Shown here piece after piece: positions 44,820-57,354 of a DNA stretch of 64,000 nt; positions within the stretch are counted from its first letter, which is position 1; each line of letters opens with the position of its first letter. The notes under the pieces were generated by a model. The model ran no database searches and was not told the DNA's origin. It was given only the letters and a program-made list of their open reading frames with translations. This DNA comes from Phaseolus vulgaris (taxonomy: Eukaryota > Streptophyta > Magnoliopsida > Fabales > Fabaceae): positions 15,580,427-15,644,426 of the forward strand of contig NC_023758.2 in the NCBI RefSeq assembly GCF_000499845.2, written 5' to 3'. The translations under genes were made by a program, and so were the position numbers.

Positions 44820-46622
44820 ATGGAGAGGGCTCTCACTAAAGTTAGCAGCTTGAAGGTGGGGTTGGGGAACTCATGGATCACCAAGAAGGCCAAGGAGGAG
44901 TTTTCTAACATCTCTGGAGACATCTCTGTAAGTATTTCTTTTTGGGTTTGTCTGGCATTGCCTTTTTTCTTCTTCTTCAGTGTGGTTTGGTTCTAAACAT
45001 CTTTTGGAGTTTGAGAGATCTGAAATAGAAGAAGCTTTGTCAATTGATGTTTTTTTTTTTTTTTTCATTTTAGGGTGATAGATTCCCATGATGTTAAGGG
45101 CTAGATAGTGCTTGATTCTTCATTAAAAGTTGTACCTTTGAGTGTTTCTGTAAAATGGGGTATGATTTGTCTTTTGACTTCATCTAGAGAAATTTTCTGG
45201 GTTTGGGAATGTGAAATCCCTTTTGAACCTATTTCCTGTGTGCTCTGTGTGAAGGAAAGGAAAGGGAAAAGTGTGAAATGGTATATATGTTGAAGATGAA
45301 GGAATGAAGGTGAATGAATGATTGTTTAATGACTCTTAAAGCGTTTTTAGTTTTTCATCATGATTCCCTTCCAGTTTCTGATAGTGAAATGACATGGTTT
45401 GCTTTAATCTGAGTAACAGATGTTTGCATATCGTAGATCTTATAAAACATTCTGGAGCAGTTTGGACCATGTGGTTTACCATACTGTTTTAGTTTTCTTT
45501 TATTTTGTTTGGTCTGAAAGAGTGCATTCATTCATTCGGAATTGCACAAAAGTTTAAGATGTTGGTACTTGATTTTTGCTACTTAAATTGGTACATAATG
45601 TAGAAATTTTTGAATCATAAGGTGGGAATTAGCTGCAGATCAGTATGATTTTACAAATTGTTTGTGCTAACAGATTAAATTTTATGTAAAAGTGGGTTTG
45701 TGGGTGTAGGACACAATTCCAATTGGCAATCCTGTTTGGTGTTTAGCCTTGAGATTTACTGTGGATTTTGATGTCACTGCCATGTGTTTGCTGAAGAAAA
45801 AATGGTGATATTTTGCAGATCTTCTCAAATACGGTTGAAGAAAAGGCAAAGTGGATCTTCAACAAACTAAAAGGTATTAATGCGCATGTCTGTCCATGTA
45901 TGCATACTAAGATTTACTTCACCCGATTATTTTAGTCAATTTAAACGTGGCATTTCTATATCTCATATTTTCTAACATGTAAATCTTCATTGTTTTTAAT
46001 AAACAGTTATATAGCACTATGATAAACTAGGAGGAATATGCACCAAAACTTTGAATCAATCGATTTGTAAAATAGCAATCTAATCATTATGTTCATCACA
46101 ATTCTGCAAATGCTAACATACCATTAAAAGTTTTCCATCTCATGTCTTTTTCACATATCTATTTAGGTATGCTGAGCAATTTATAAACCACTGCATTGAT
46201 TCTAAAATCACTTTTTTCATTCCCCTCCTTTTTTTTTCTCAGGCAAGCCCCAGAAAGGCCTACCAGAACTCCTCCAAGAGTATAATTTGCCGGCAGGGCT
46301 ATTTCCTCTGAACATAATCTGCTATGAGTTTGATGCAACCAAGGGTAAGCTGATTGTGTACTTGCCATCTGCAAGTGAGGTCAGCTTCAAGGACTCTTCT
46401 GTGGTGAGATACGCAACCCGAGTGAAAGGGGTGCTTACAAGGGGAAAGCTTTCAGCAATAGATGGAATGAAAACAAAGGTTCTTGTGTGGGTGAAGGTGA
46501 CAGGTGTGGCAGTCGAAGGTTACAAGTCTGATAAGTTGTGGTTTACTGCTGGTGTAAAGAAGTCAAGGCCAAAAGAAGCATATGATAGGCCTCATGATGC
46601 TGTCAGAGTATCAGAATTCTGA
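44820..46622 (+). CDS. DUF538 family protein
   Basis: Exons 44820-44927, 45819-45873 and 46243-46622 join in phase to give 180 residues. All introns have GT-AG ends. The start is the first ATG after a CT-rich leader. The N-terminus (MERALTKVSSLKVG, WITKKAKEEF) is soluble and lacks a signal peptide. The DUF538 core runs from about residue 50 (GLPELLQEYNLPAGLFP) through CYEFDATKGKLIVYLP and VKGVLTRGKL to VWVKVTGVAVEG near 150. DUF538 proteins are plant-specific small proteins, often stress-induced; a biochemical role is not settled. The length and intact frame suggest a functional gene. It converges with the DUF155 gene on the right. Confidence 0.93.
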
Positions 46623-48033
46623 GTTTACAAATGTTGGTTATTATGTCATTACTATTATTGGTATGGAACAGGTAGTCCACATATTGTTGGAAATTTCTAT
46701 ACACAAGTTAGGAACCTCTTCTCTATATGTTATTTTCTATCAATGTTCTGGTCATTCATTGTCTCACTGAACGACATTTTTCCGCAACTATTACGGATTT
46801 GGAAAATAATTTCCTGAATAGAAAACCATGCACACGTTATTTTCCGAACTGGTACTAATTGTTCACGCTGAGAATTTGGATACTTGCCAATCGAATTTTC
46901 ACCTTTGTTTCTTATTAGTGCAATAAAAATGTTTTCAAATTTTAATTTTTGGAAAGCCAAATTCTGAGAATATTTTTTTCAATAATGAACAGGAACTGAA
47001 GAAGGTTGTACGGTGGTGATCAAAATTTGATTTCTGAAAACTATATTTTTGATTTCCAGATTTTTACTTTAGTGTATAATAATTTAACCTTATTAATAAT
47101 TTTCTCCGCTCGATTAAAATTTCTTACTTACAAAAAAGTTTAAAGTTATTCTATTTTTCTTAAAAAAAAATTATTTTATATTTGCTTTCTTCTTTTTCCA
47201 TTTACTCTCCATACAAAAGAATTCAGAACATCATTCCAAAGTTTAGAAACCAAATTTCGATCATCGAATGATTTTTTCTGCTCATGCTTATTGAAAAAAA
47301 ATCTCTAGAATTTGGCTCTAGAAAAACCAAATTTTGGAAACATTTTTACCGTGCAAATGAGAAACAAATTTTGATAACATTTTTATTGATGCGAAACAAA
47401 TGTGAGAATTCAATTTTATGATAGTCAAATTCTCACGTTGAACAGTTTTTAGTGCTAGTTGAGAAAATAATGTGCGGAGAGTTATTTTCGGGGAATTTCC
47501 CAAGTCCGTACGGAAGGATTAGGAAGTCAAAACGATAAATTTTTAACATTGCACTGTTTGCCTCGTGAAAGTTTTGTTATTAAATCATTGAATCCATCTT
47601 TTATTGAATCCAATTTTACATTTGACAGTAATTTAAAACTTTAATGAACTAATTTGATAATAAATGTTTTTAAAGAACTAACTTAGTAACTTTGAAATGA
47701 TAGAAAAGTACACTCAATTTTTCAGACATGTAATACGAGGAAATGAAAAATATATTCAGAAAACAACGCAAATTATTAACGTCTTGCATTAAAACTATTT
47801 CAGACTCTTTACTATAAAACTTCAAATTATAGTTCCAACAATGATGGGTCTAGATGCCCCTGTATCCCTTTTTTTAAATTATATCACAGTTTCCTATTAA
47901 TATCATACGGCTCAATGGGTCTGGAATATATGGATTTATTTACCAAATACAAAGGCCAAAACTTTCATTGGTCAAAAATTGCAAGAATTGTTGTTTCCAC
48001 AAACTCGTCTTGCTTCAGCTTCTTAATAATTTA
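46623..48033. other. Spacer between two convergent genes
   Basis: It contains the 3' untranslated regions of the DUF538 gene and of the DUF155 gene. The frames at 46730-46960 and 47318-47503 have no support. No transposon ends are recognised. Confidence 0.5.
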
Positions 48034-50872
48034 CTAAGAATCTGTATTTGTAGCTCGAAGAATCTCATATAAGGATAGAACATTTTCAATAGTCAATAAA
48101 CCAATAATGAACCATTCCAAGAAATCTGATTTCCTGTTCTGCAGAACTTCTTGAAGAAAATGAATATTGTGCTGCAAACAACCAAATTGATGTAATAAGC
48201 CTTAATACAGGGAAAAACCAATATTATTTGAACATAATAACTAACCTCAACTACTAAGTTTAATATACAGGGAAAATGGTGTGCATCTAGCTCACGATTT
48301 GTGTATAATTTTTAACCAAATTATTTTGATCACATGGGCTTAGATTCTAATAATTTTCAAATGCATTGTTTAGATGAAATGACTAATAATTACCTCTACG
48401 AATTTCAATTTGAAATCCAGGTTTCCAAAGCGTTGTGCAACTTCATACTCCTCCCGAAGATACTCATATATTTGAGCATACTTTGCATCCCGCCAAGCAA
48501 TTTCAGATCTGATAAATCAATCCACAATAAAACATTAACCAAATCTTCTAAGTGTTGACTGGGATGAAATGAATCCAAAAACGAAATATTTGAAATCTTT
48601 TGGGATACTAAAACAAAAGTCTTTTCCCACTAAGTGAGGTTGGCTAGGGGATACTATAATCGGAAATTTTCAATGTATTATTACATAAGCATATGCATGT
48701 TTTTCTAATGCCTAAAACAAGACGAAAATACCTCTCAAAGAGCCCAACTTTAAGAATCACATCGGCCAAATTTGAGTTAGCCTTCCCAACAAGCTGAAGT
48801 AGTTTCTTCTTATCCATGGTGAAGGTTCCAGTTTTCTCCATTCCACGATTTATGCCGGCGAACTCTTCAACTAAACCATCAACCTGATAATAAGAGATAA
48901 AAATGTCAAATATTCAATGGTGCCATTTTAAGGGTTGTCTTTTTTCTTCAGGGTAACAAATGACAAACAAAGTACAGGAAATAAGATGACATTTGGCAAA
49001 TATTAACCTGTGAGACAAAATAATCCAGAGCTATACTTTGTCCCAGTACACTTCCAATTATACGGATACCATCAGTATCCAACGATTTCAGAACTATGTA
49101 GTCTGGACCTCCTTGCATGTCCTCAACTAACAATGGCTTCTCCTTTATTGCATAATCTAATCATACAAAACAAAAACATGTTAAATATACACTACAGGAT
49201 TCAGAAGAACTTCATGACTAATTGGTTTCTTTGAAGAAACTTACCATCTTTTCTCATCTCTCTAAGTAAACCAGATGCATGCCTCTTAACTAATTCCAGG
49301 TAACTTTCCACTTCATGATCCTCAATATTAAACAAGACAGCTGACCCATACTGATATACAACCATGTATTGACAGTTGCTTGCTTTCACGTGAAATCCAG
49401 GTCCCTGAATCAAATGCCTAAAGTTGTTCAGACTTTGTTAAATCAGTCATGTTACTGTACAATTTAGTCACAGATTTTGTCATTATGAACACTTTAATCT
49501 TCTTTTAACTAGAGTATTATTTTCGTTTATGATACAGTGAATTAATGTACTCCTCATCAATAAACAAAATATTGCTATTTATAATATGACTCAGGCTACA
49601 TAAATCAGAATATGTACTTGAATTTTCTCTTATCTTTCCCTTAACCTTCAAATGCACACATAATTTATTTCAATGACTCCAGTCTAATAAAAATCTACCC
49701 TCATGGCTTATAATCCCAATCTAGTGTCTGGGCATTAGACATGAACATTACAAGGTATTATTATATTAAACCAAGTATCCTAAAAAATGATGGACACATA
49801 AGGACTCAACAGAGATATTTAAGAACTATTTAGTGACATGCTAATTTCTATAGAAAGACAAAAGGTTCTTGAGAAAAATAAAAATAATAATAAACCTTAC
49901 ATTAGAATCCAAATTAAAGTCACAGAAGCGGAGAGCAACATAGTTTGAAGAAGAGCGAGAAGAGGGAGGAACAATGTTTCGGTGATTATCAGCCTGGATG
50001 CCCTTCAAATTTATACTGCCAAAATTATGAATCTGAGACAGCCAAATCATAGAGAACAAAAACAGGAAAACAAAAAGACATGTGAGAGGAAAGGGTTTCA
50101 ATTCAAACCCAGAAACACAATGAAAACAGAATGCATCACTCTAAAATAAAATAAAAAAAACAAAAAATTCCCCGAAAACTTGACAATCTATAAATCATGC
50201 AAGCATTTAAATTACCACTTACATAAAAGAACCTAAAAAAACACTCCAAAATCCCAATCTGATACAATAAATGCAACAAATTTACAGTCCCCGCACAAAC
50301 GCAGTCTTCTAAATCCAACACTAAACAGTAGTATTACAGTAAAACATACGACAAATAGAAATACTAAAACTACAAATAATAAAGCTAAGCTGCAAATTTT
50401 ACACATCAAAATGAATTAAACCAACAATAATAATCATAAAACTCTAAAGTCCAAATCAAAGATTAAAACTAAAAAGTACAAATTTCAACTCCCACACAAC
50501 ATGGTCTTCTCCTCTTATGGAACAGTAGCGGACGTAATAAATAACACCGCAGAAACGAGAGTCCGAGAACGACCCATTTACACAAAAGACAAGATAGTAA
50601 AAGGGGCCATCGAAATTAACGAACTTGAATAAGATAGGATACTGGGGGTACCTGGTAGAGAGGAAATAAGCTTTGACGGGGATTTTGACAGTGGGGTCGA
50701 CGTGCGGGGCTCCGAACTCGAATGGATCCGGGTCGGGTATTTCGGAAGGTGCAGCTGCGAGAGAGAGAGAACGGTTGAAGGAGGGAAAGTGGGATTTGGA
50801 AGAGTAAGAAGAAGATGAAGAAGTGGTTAAGCGGTTATAGAACAGAGAGAAGGTTTTCCATCTTCCACCCAT
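48034..50872 (-). CDS. RRG: Mitochondrial DUF155 protein (RETARDED ROOT GROWTH type)
   Basis: Seven exons on the complementary strand: 50872-50652, 50015-49901, 49404-49245, 49156-49008, 48883-48732, 48508-48394 and 48171-48034. Phases close and give 349 residues. The start is the first ATG, followed by a Ser/Arg-rich N-terminus (MGGRWKTFSLFYNRLTT) resembling a mitochondrial presequence. DUF155 (the Rmd1/Sif2 family) follows, with SNYVALRFCDF, YMVVYQYGSAVLFN and SIALDYFVSQVDGL. A C-terminal hydrophobic helix (WFIIGLLTIENVLSLYEI) is the family's membrane anchor. In Arabidopsis, the RRG protein of this family is mitochondrial and is needed for root meristem growth; the assignment to RRG rather than its RRG-like paralogue is likely but not certain. 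Confidence 0.9.
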
Positions 50873-51570
50873 TCGCTGAGAGGAGGAGGGTCTTCTTACA
50901 ATGGTTTTCTATTTTTTTTTTTTCTCTTAGCTTTTGCTTTGTGACTTTGTCATGTGAATAGGAGCAACCTAATTAGCAGGAGTTTCCTCAAATTTCCCAT
51001 TTATTTATTTTTTTGCTGTGGATTCAATTTTTTTATTCAATCTAGGTTTGAATTCACTTTCTTTTTTTATTTAATAATTAAATTTTACTAAATTGAATTT
51101 AGTTATCGGTTAAGTAAATACAAATTATAACTTCTTAAAATAAATCTTAAATAAATATTTTTAAATTATTATAAAAAATACAAAAATATATAATGTGTTT
51201 ATTTGTTTGGAAAAAACATAAAATTAGTTTTTTAGTCAAATTATTAGACAATTTATATTTTATCATACATTTATTTTATAATTAGATTGAATTCATCATA
51301 CTTAAAGTTTATGTAATGTTGCTCAAATTAACTATAGGTTAAATAGGTTTTTTTTTACAATATTTGTTTTTTTTTTTAATGTAGTTCTAATAATTTTAAA
51401 GTTTAATGTAATCATTTTTCTTAACGTCATTCTATTGGTTAACGATAAAGTGTGACGAAACAGTGATATTTTTGTCTTAAATATTACTTTATTTTTTACA
51501 TATTTTTTCAGGTGAAAAATACCTTAGCATTAAATCTATTCACAAACACACTTAAAACTCATACAAGATT
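50873..51570. other. AT-rich upstream region of the DUF155 gene
   Basis: It contains poly-T tracts and no open frame of note. The promoter of the DUF155 gene should lie at the left end. It ends at the Tat LTR. Confidence 0.5.
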
Positions 51571-52136
51571 TGTTATCATCGCTTGACGTTGGCTAGACTG
51601 GATAGAGACTTCTGCTTCTGATCTGTCTCCTCTTGTTTCTTGAAACGTGTTTCCGTTGAGATAGAGGGGTCTCTACCGGTTTATCACACTCCGACGATAA
51701 GTCAGTAAGAGCATTCAAAAAATCAAATTAGTTTCAGTCTTAAGTCTCTAGAAACAACATACTTTTACTGGAGGACTCAAACTCCTTTTATAGATATTCC
51801 TTCAAGAACTTTCACTAACGAGAATATAATCTCAATTGAAAGCATTTAATCATAACAAAAAAACCACTTGTTCACGTGCACCTCTTATCTTCGGGTGCTA
51901 ACAACAGGAAAATATTTTGTTTTACATGTGCACCATTATTCTCAACAACTTTTATCTGTACTTAACTAACATATGTATCATAACCAAAATAAAATATTCC
52001 TTTTGTCTTTAATTATTTTTCTCCGAGCTGACCATCAATATCTGGGCCGATCTCATGACCCGCCTTTTGGGCCCAAAACCGAGCTGACCATACCCAAACT
52101 CTTGGATCAAGGTCCCAAGCACTCATGTCCAGTACA
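51571..52136 (-). mobile_element. 3' LTR of a minus-oriented Tat element
   Basis: On the complementary strand the LTR starts TGTACTGGACATG at 52136, preceded by the purine tract GAGTTTGGGGGGCTTG (52152-52137). It ends near GATGATAACA at 51571. The block GACTTATCGTCGGAGTGTG lies at about 51704-51686. The element continues rightward to about 54536, where it is cut by LTR C. Confidence 0.75.
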
Positions 52137-52898
52137 CAAGCCCCCCAAACTCAAACTGAGCTCGACTAGGCGAAGAGGCTTACCAGCATTTGGCAGCTAA
52201 CACGACGTTTTCCCCAGTGGGTAGGTGAGGCGTGGTTGCCGAAGCGTTTCTAATGAGACATCTCACCATATTGGATCTATGGTGTACACATGGCGTGGTA
52301 TCGACAATGGAGAAAATCCTAGCTTTCGAATTCCACTTTTTCGTATATACCCCTCTCAAGCTACCATTAGCGCCACACTGTTCCATTTCCTCTTGCTTCA
52401 AAAAAATTTCTCCTCGGCGCTTCCTTCTAGCTCTCATGCCTCCATCCACCACCGTCGCACCAAACTCATCGCCGTCACCAGGTATCCCATTTAACTCCTC
52501 TAATGCCAATCATCTATTTCTGGTTTACATTACGAGACTCATTTCAATACTCTACGCAACTTTCACATTCCCAATTCTCTCTCGTTTTCTTATTCTAAGA
52601 AGCTTCCTCGCATTTTCCCTCTCACCATCACACACTTCCAGTCGTGTCAACCAGGTAATTCCTTTCTTCACTTATGATTAACTGGCTGATGGTGTTGCAT
52701 GGATTGAAATGTGCTTTTATTTTACTATTGATTTGTTCACTCTACTTGGCATGAACTGGATCCGTACTTTGTTTGTGTTTGCGTTTGTGCTTGTTCTAGT
52801 TATTTTCTACAATGGATTATAGTGCTATGTATCCCTAGGCCAAAAAACACCTTTTAAAAGAAACCTCTTATTATACCGTCCATTTACTCCTTAAAGAT
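52137..52898 (+). other. Upstream part of the second antisense gene region
   Basis: Between the purine tract and the recognisable antisense-gene homology there is no clear frame. ATG at 52437 opens MPPSTTVAPNSSPSPG, reminiscent of the Ser/Pro-rich start of the gene at 9766, but the match is too short to be sure. Confidence 0.4.
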
Positions 52899-54420
52899 TT
52901 GACAGAAAATGGTTGCACCATGAGTAAAAGATACGAGGGTCACATAAAAGCCATAAAATGTAGGGAGGGCGAGCCCATTTATTGTGACGAGTCTTCGGAC
53001 CCTAGTGATCCATTTTTGTTTTTTCTATGCAACGTTTTTCAAAAGGTTCTCCTACATCTCCCTTTATCCATCTTTGAAAAAAGGTTCTCCTACGTCTCCC
53101 TTTATCCATCTTTGAAAAAGAGCCTTTGGCCAAGCTCAATGTCGCCCCTGCCCAGCTACACCCTAATAGCTAGGCATTCATTCGTGCTTTTACTATTTTG
53201 TGTGCTAAATTCGACATCTCACCATCTGTTGAAGTCTTTTTATACTTCTTTGAAGCTAAACACACAAGTAGAAAATTGTGGGTGTCTCTTAATGGTGCCC
53301 CTAGAAGAGCCCTTATCTCCCTCTTCCAGTTTTTATATAAAAATTTTAAAGGCAAATTCGTTAAAGTTTGAGCCACAACAGGAGATTCAGCCCTTCTGGA
53401 TGGATTTCCCCTATATTGGACCCCTCAACCCAAATTCCAGAGTGCTCGACGCCTGGAAGTTCTATCACCAAAAGATAAAAGGATATGCTAATTCCTGTCG
53501 AGCTTGAAGGTCGTCTTCAACACCTCCTACTTAATAACCAAAGAGTACATTCCCGGTGCTCTGAAGGCTTATACTGGTACTCCTCATTTCCTACTCTTGG
53601 TGAAAATAACTCTGCTACTACTTATTAATCATTTACTTATTTTCTTTGCATAAAGAATTTTGACCCATATCAGTAAGGCGGAGCTAGCCGAGATGGCTAA
53701 AAAGAGAGGGCAACTACCAACATGCCCAAGGATTCTTTAACTCAGAAAATGAAGGATCTAATCACAATTACCCAAGCCCCAATCGAGCAAGACGAGGAAA
53801 CCACCTCGGGGCTTGTTTTTAAAAGAAAAAGGAAGGCAACCACTCCTCCCACTAAGCACTCTCCCTCAGATGGTCGAGCCTCGAATCAAGACGTCGCTCA
53901 CTTATTCGACCATGCTCCACCCCAAGATGTAATTGTCATTCAGGAACGCGAAGCGGAGAGCTCTAAGAGGAATAGCTCGTGGGATCCAGACTTTGACATC
54001 CCCACATATGGTTAAAAGGCTTTTCTGCCCAACAAGGACAAAGAGAGACTCATGGCTCATAACGAAGATCATCTGCTTGTTGATGCCATGAAGCAATTTG
54101 GGCAAGCCTTTGCCATGGGTTGTTTGGTCATGACCAGGACGAGAGATTGGAGGGTAGCAGAGGACCAAAGGATCCAAGAGAAGGCTTAGCTTCACAAAGA
54201 AATAGAGTGCCTTCAATCTGAGCTCAAGCATTCAAATAACTTGCAACAAGAAGCTGAACAACTTTGAGCCGAGAAAGGTAAAGAGACAGTAGACCGAGCT
54301 CAAGAGGCTGCAAGCCTGGCTGAAGAAAGGAACAAAATCTTGGCCAAAGTCGACAAGCTAAAGAGGCAGTTGTCCATAAAGATGAGGATCTTGTCAAGAC
54401 CACATAATCATTTAAGCAAG
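52899..54420 (+). pseudogene. Second antisense Tat gene, decayed
   Basis: Relative to its element (minus), this gene is antisense and lies next to the 3' LTR, as at 7735-9766. In shifting frames it reads LHPNS-stop-AFIRAF, VFLYFFEAKHTSRKLWVSLNG and ALLDGFPLYW, matching the first antisense protein at the same spacing. Then a putative intron (about 53580-53655) precedes KAELAEMAKKRG, followed by GLVFKRKRKATTPP (the basic motif) and a coiled coil (ECLQSELKHSNNLQQEAEQL). Stops, a 38-base tandem duplication at 53043-53118 and frameshifts disable it. Confidence 0.72.
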
Positions 54421-54536
54421 ATGCTGCCCAATCCTATCTTGTGGGATTCAAGGCAACTATCAAACAAGCATCAACATTCCATCCCAATCTGGACTTCTCA
54501 GAACTCGACCTAAGTAAAATCATGGTCGATGGCCAA

Positions 54537-55550
54537 TTAACTGTTTTTCGAAAATCTGTTATAAGTTGTTTTTCTATTAAAAGAAAACTTGTTCCTACGT
54601 TTAAACATCGATCATACAATTGAGAAAACAAGTTTTGCATAAGAGAATTAAGGATTTACAAAGAATTAGCATCTGTTCTTGAAAGATTTCAAAAATCAAA
54701 GGTGTGCTTGTTCTTGTTTGGTTCCAAAGCTTGATGAGAGGTGCTGCTACTGTTTAAGCGATCTGTTCTACTGGGTTAAGGCAGATTTCTGCATCCTCTA
54801 TCAGGTGTATTCGTTTCACATTTCATTTCTTGTAAAAGTGTGGTTGTAAACTCTTCTTGATAGGGTTTCTTGAAGAGTGTGTATGCTGAAATAGTGTTTT
54901 TCAGCAAGTGTACCAAAGTTCTTGTAGGGTTCAAGAACAGTGGTGTTTGTGGTTGTTTGAATTGTGATTTAGTGAATTTCACCTTGGTTTAGGTGAAGAC
55001 TGGATGTAGCTCATTGGAGTGAACCAGTATAATTGCTTTGTGTTCATTCTCCCTTAATCTCTGCACTCTAATTCACGCTTATCTGTTAATCTGCTAGAAA
55101 TTGAATCTGTTCAATTAAAAATAAATTTGTTCTTTCTGGGCTTGATCATACAGTTCTTATTTTCTGGAAAATCAGCTTGGTTCTGTGAAGAAGATATATG
55201 ATCTGTTAAATACAACTGAAACAGGTTGATTGTGATAGGTTACCCAATTGATTGTCAAGCTAATAATTGAACCTTTATCACTTGCCTATAAAATTGAAGG
55301 TCACTGATTTGTGTGTTTCATAATATACTCCTAAAATCAGTGTGTGTATCTGAAAAATCAATCTGCATAATCTCGTGATTAACTTGGCTGATATAAACGT
55401 TTTCTAGTATAAACAGTGTCAAAATAAATCTGTTCATTTCCAAATAAATCGATTTATTTTCTGTGTACTGTGATAAAATCTGATTATGCGCAAAAGTTTT
55501 AAAAGGTCAATTCACCCCCCTCTTGAACTTTGGCACTATTAAACCCAACA
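54537..55550 (+). mobile_element. LTR family C fragment
   Basis: It is the reverse complement of most of 4173-5200. The right end CACTATTAAACCCAACA at 55550 is canonical, and the left end is cut at the antisense-gene sequence. It includes an 18-base perfect palindrome AAATAAATCGATTTATTT at 55442-55459. Confidence 0.8.
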
Positions 55551-57354
55551 ATAGCAACATCTAGGGTTGACATAGCTGCGTCTCAGGCGGACAACGAAGA
55601 GCTGCACAGAACCAGTGAGGAACTACGCAGGAGTTTGCAACAGGCAGGGGAGCATGCGGTGGATGAGCGTGCCCCACCCATACCACCTAGGGCATGCCCA
55701 ATGTCGTTCTCTCAGGCAATTATGGATACTATGTTACCGATCACGTCTCTAGCTCGAAAGTCACCTTCACGGGTGTAGAGGACCCAGATGCTCACCTCAC
55801 AGCGTTCCACACCAGTTGATGCTTACAGGAGGATTTGATGTTATGTGCTACAAGTTGTTGAGGAGCACACTGACAAGCGCAACGTTGGAATGGTTCGTTA
55901 GTCTCCCTGACGGACACATTACTACCTTCAATCAATTTGCAACGCTGTTTAGAGAGCAGTACCTTATCAACAGGGCTCCCCCTCGAATTTCTTACGATGT
56001 CTTTGACATAAAATAGTATGATGGAAAGTCCTTGAAAGAGTTCTTGAATAGGATTGGAGTCCAGGTGGTAAGGCTAAAAGCCACGGACGAGGCCATGACG
56101 GTGCATGCCTTCACCAAAGGAATGCTACCAGGGCCCTTCAGTGAATCTCTGCTTAGATATTACCCGAAGACGTTCTGCAAGATCAGGGGTCGGGCTATGG
56201 CGCACATCGCCACGGAAGATCGAGTCATAGAGAAACACGGCTACGTCGGTCCTGTCCGACCTCGAGCAGCAGGTCGACCTCAACCCATGAGGGTGCACGA
56301 GGTGACAACAGAGAAGAAAGGCTCGGGAAAGCAGCAACCTTACGAGAAGCCCCAAACTAGAGCACGCACACGGGGAGATCCACCCCCCAAGCACAATTTT
56401 CGTGTAGAGCTCAAGGAGTTGATCGCTATCCCTAACATAACGATAAGACTGAAGATGCCTCCGAAGACCGACAAAAAGATGGGGCTCAACAAGAACACTT
56501 GGTGAGAATTCCACCAAGGATATGGCCACCTCATACGCAACTACTTGTCACTGGGATACCAGTTGGACGAGTTAGTGAAAAGCGGCTTCTTGAAGGACTA
56601 CCTCCTAGAGCCGCAGGGGGATCAGGCGTTAGCAGCCACGAGAGTAGATCAGGGGCACGAGGTGCCCATTCATGGTGAGATAAACACCATCTCCGGAGGG
56701 TTCTCATAAGGAGGATGCACCGCCTCCCAGTGGAAGAATTACGCACGGGAGGTGATGGCAATAGATGTACAAGAGGCAGATCATACTCCCAATGTTGACC
56801 TCGTCTTCACCAAGGTCGACCGTTAGGACGTCGTTCCACATGACAATGACCTGGTGGTGATTTTGGTAGTGATAGCAGGAAGGAGGGTGCATCGTGTCCT
56901 TGTGGACCAGGAAGTTCGGCCGATGTGATGTTCTGGTCGACCTTCAACAAATTACAGTTGTGTCCAGACCAGTTGAGGGCTTATATCGGTTGCTTGTATG
57001 GTTTCACTGAAGACCAAGCGAAGGTGCGTGGACACATAGAGTTGAGGACGACCTTCACAGACGACACAACTTCACGCACTGAAAACATCAGGTACCTCGT
57101 TGTTAACGCTCCGTCAGCCTACAATATACTTTTGGGTAGACCTGTTTTGAACAGGATTGGAGTGGTGGCCTCTACGAGGCACATGAAGATGAAGCTGCCT
57201 TCCCTTGAGGTTACAGTGATCACCATCAAGTCTGATAAGAAGGAGGCTAAGAAGTTCTACGAGAATAGCCTCAAGACGAAGAGAGGAATGTTCGTTGTTA
57301 CCACCCAGCCTCCGAGGGAAGAAGGGGTCACCCGCGCAGAGATCGCCCGGGAGA
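55551..57354 (+). pseudogene. gag: gag-protease of Tat element 3
   Basis: Gag frames at 55551-55778, 55816-56016 and 56032-56505 are separated by a frameshift and stops. They include WFVSLPDGHI and FREQYLINRAPP. The protease motif HRVLVDQ is followed by a one-base loss near 56909. The fold resumes as MFWSTFNKLQL to NILLGRPVLNRIG and ends at 57354, where a solo LTR enters. Confidence 0.85.
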
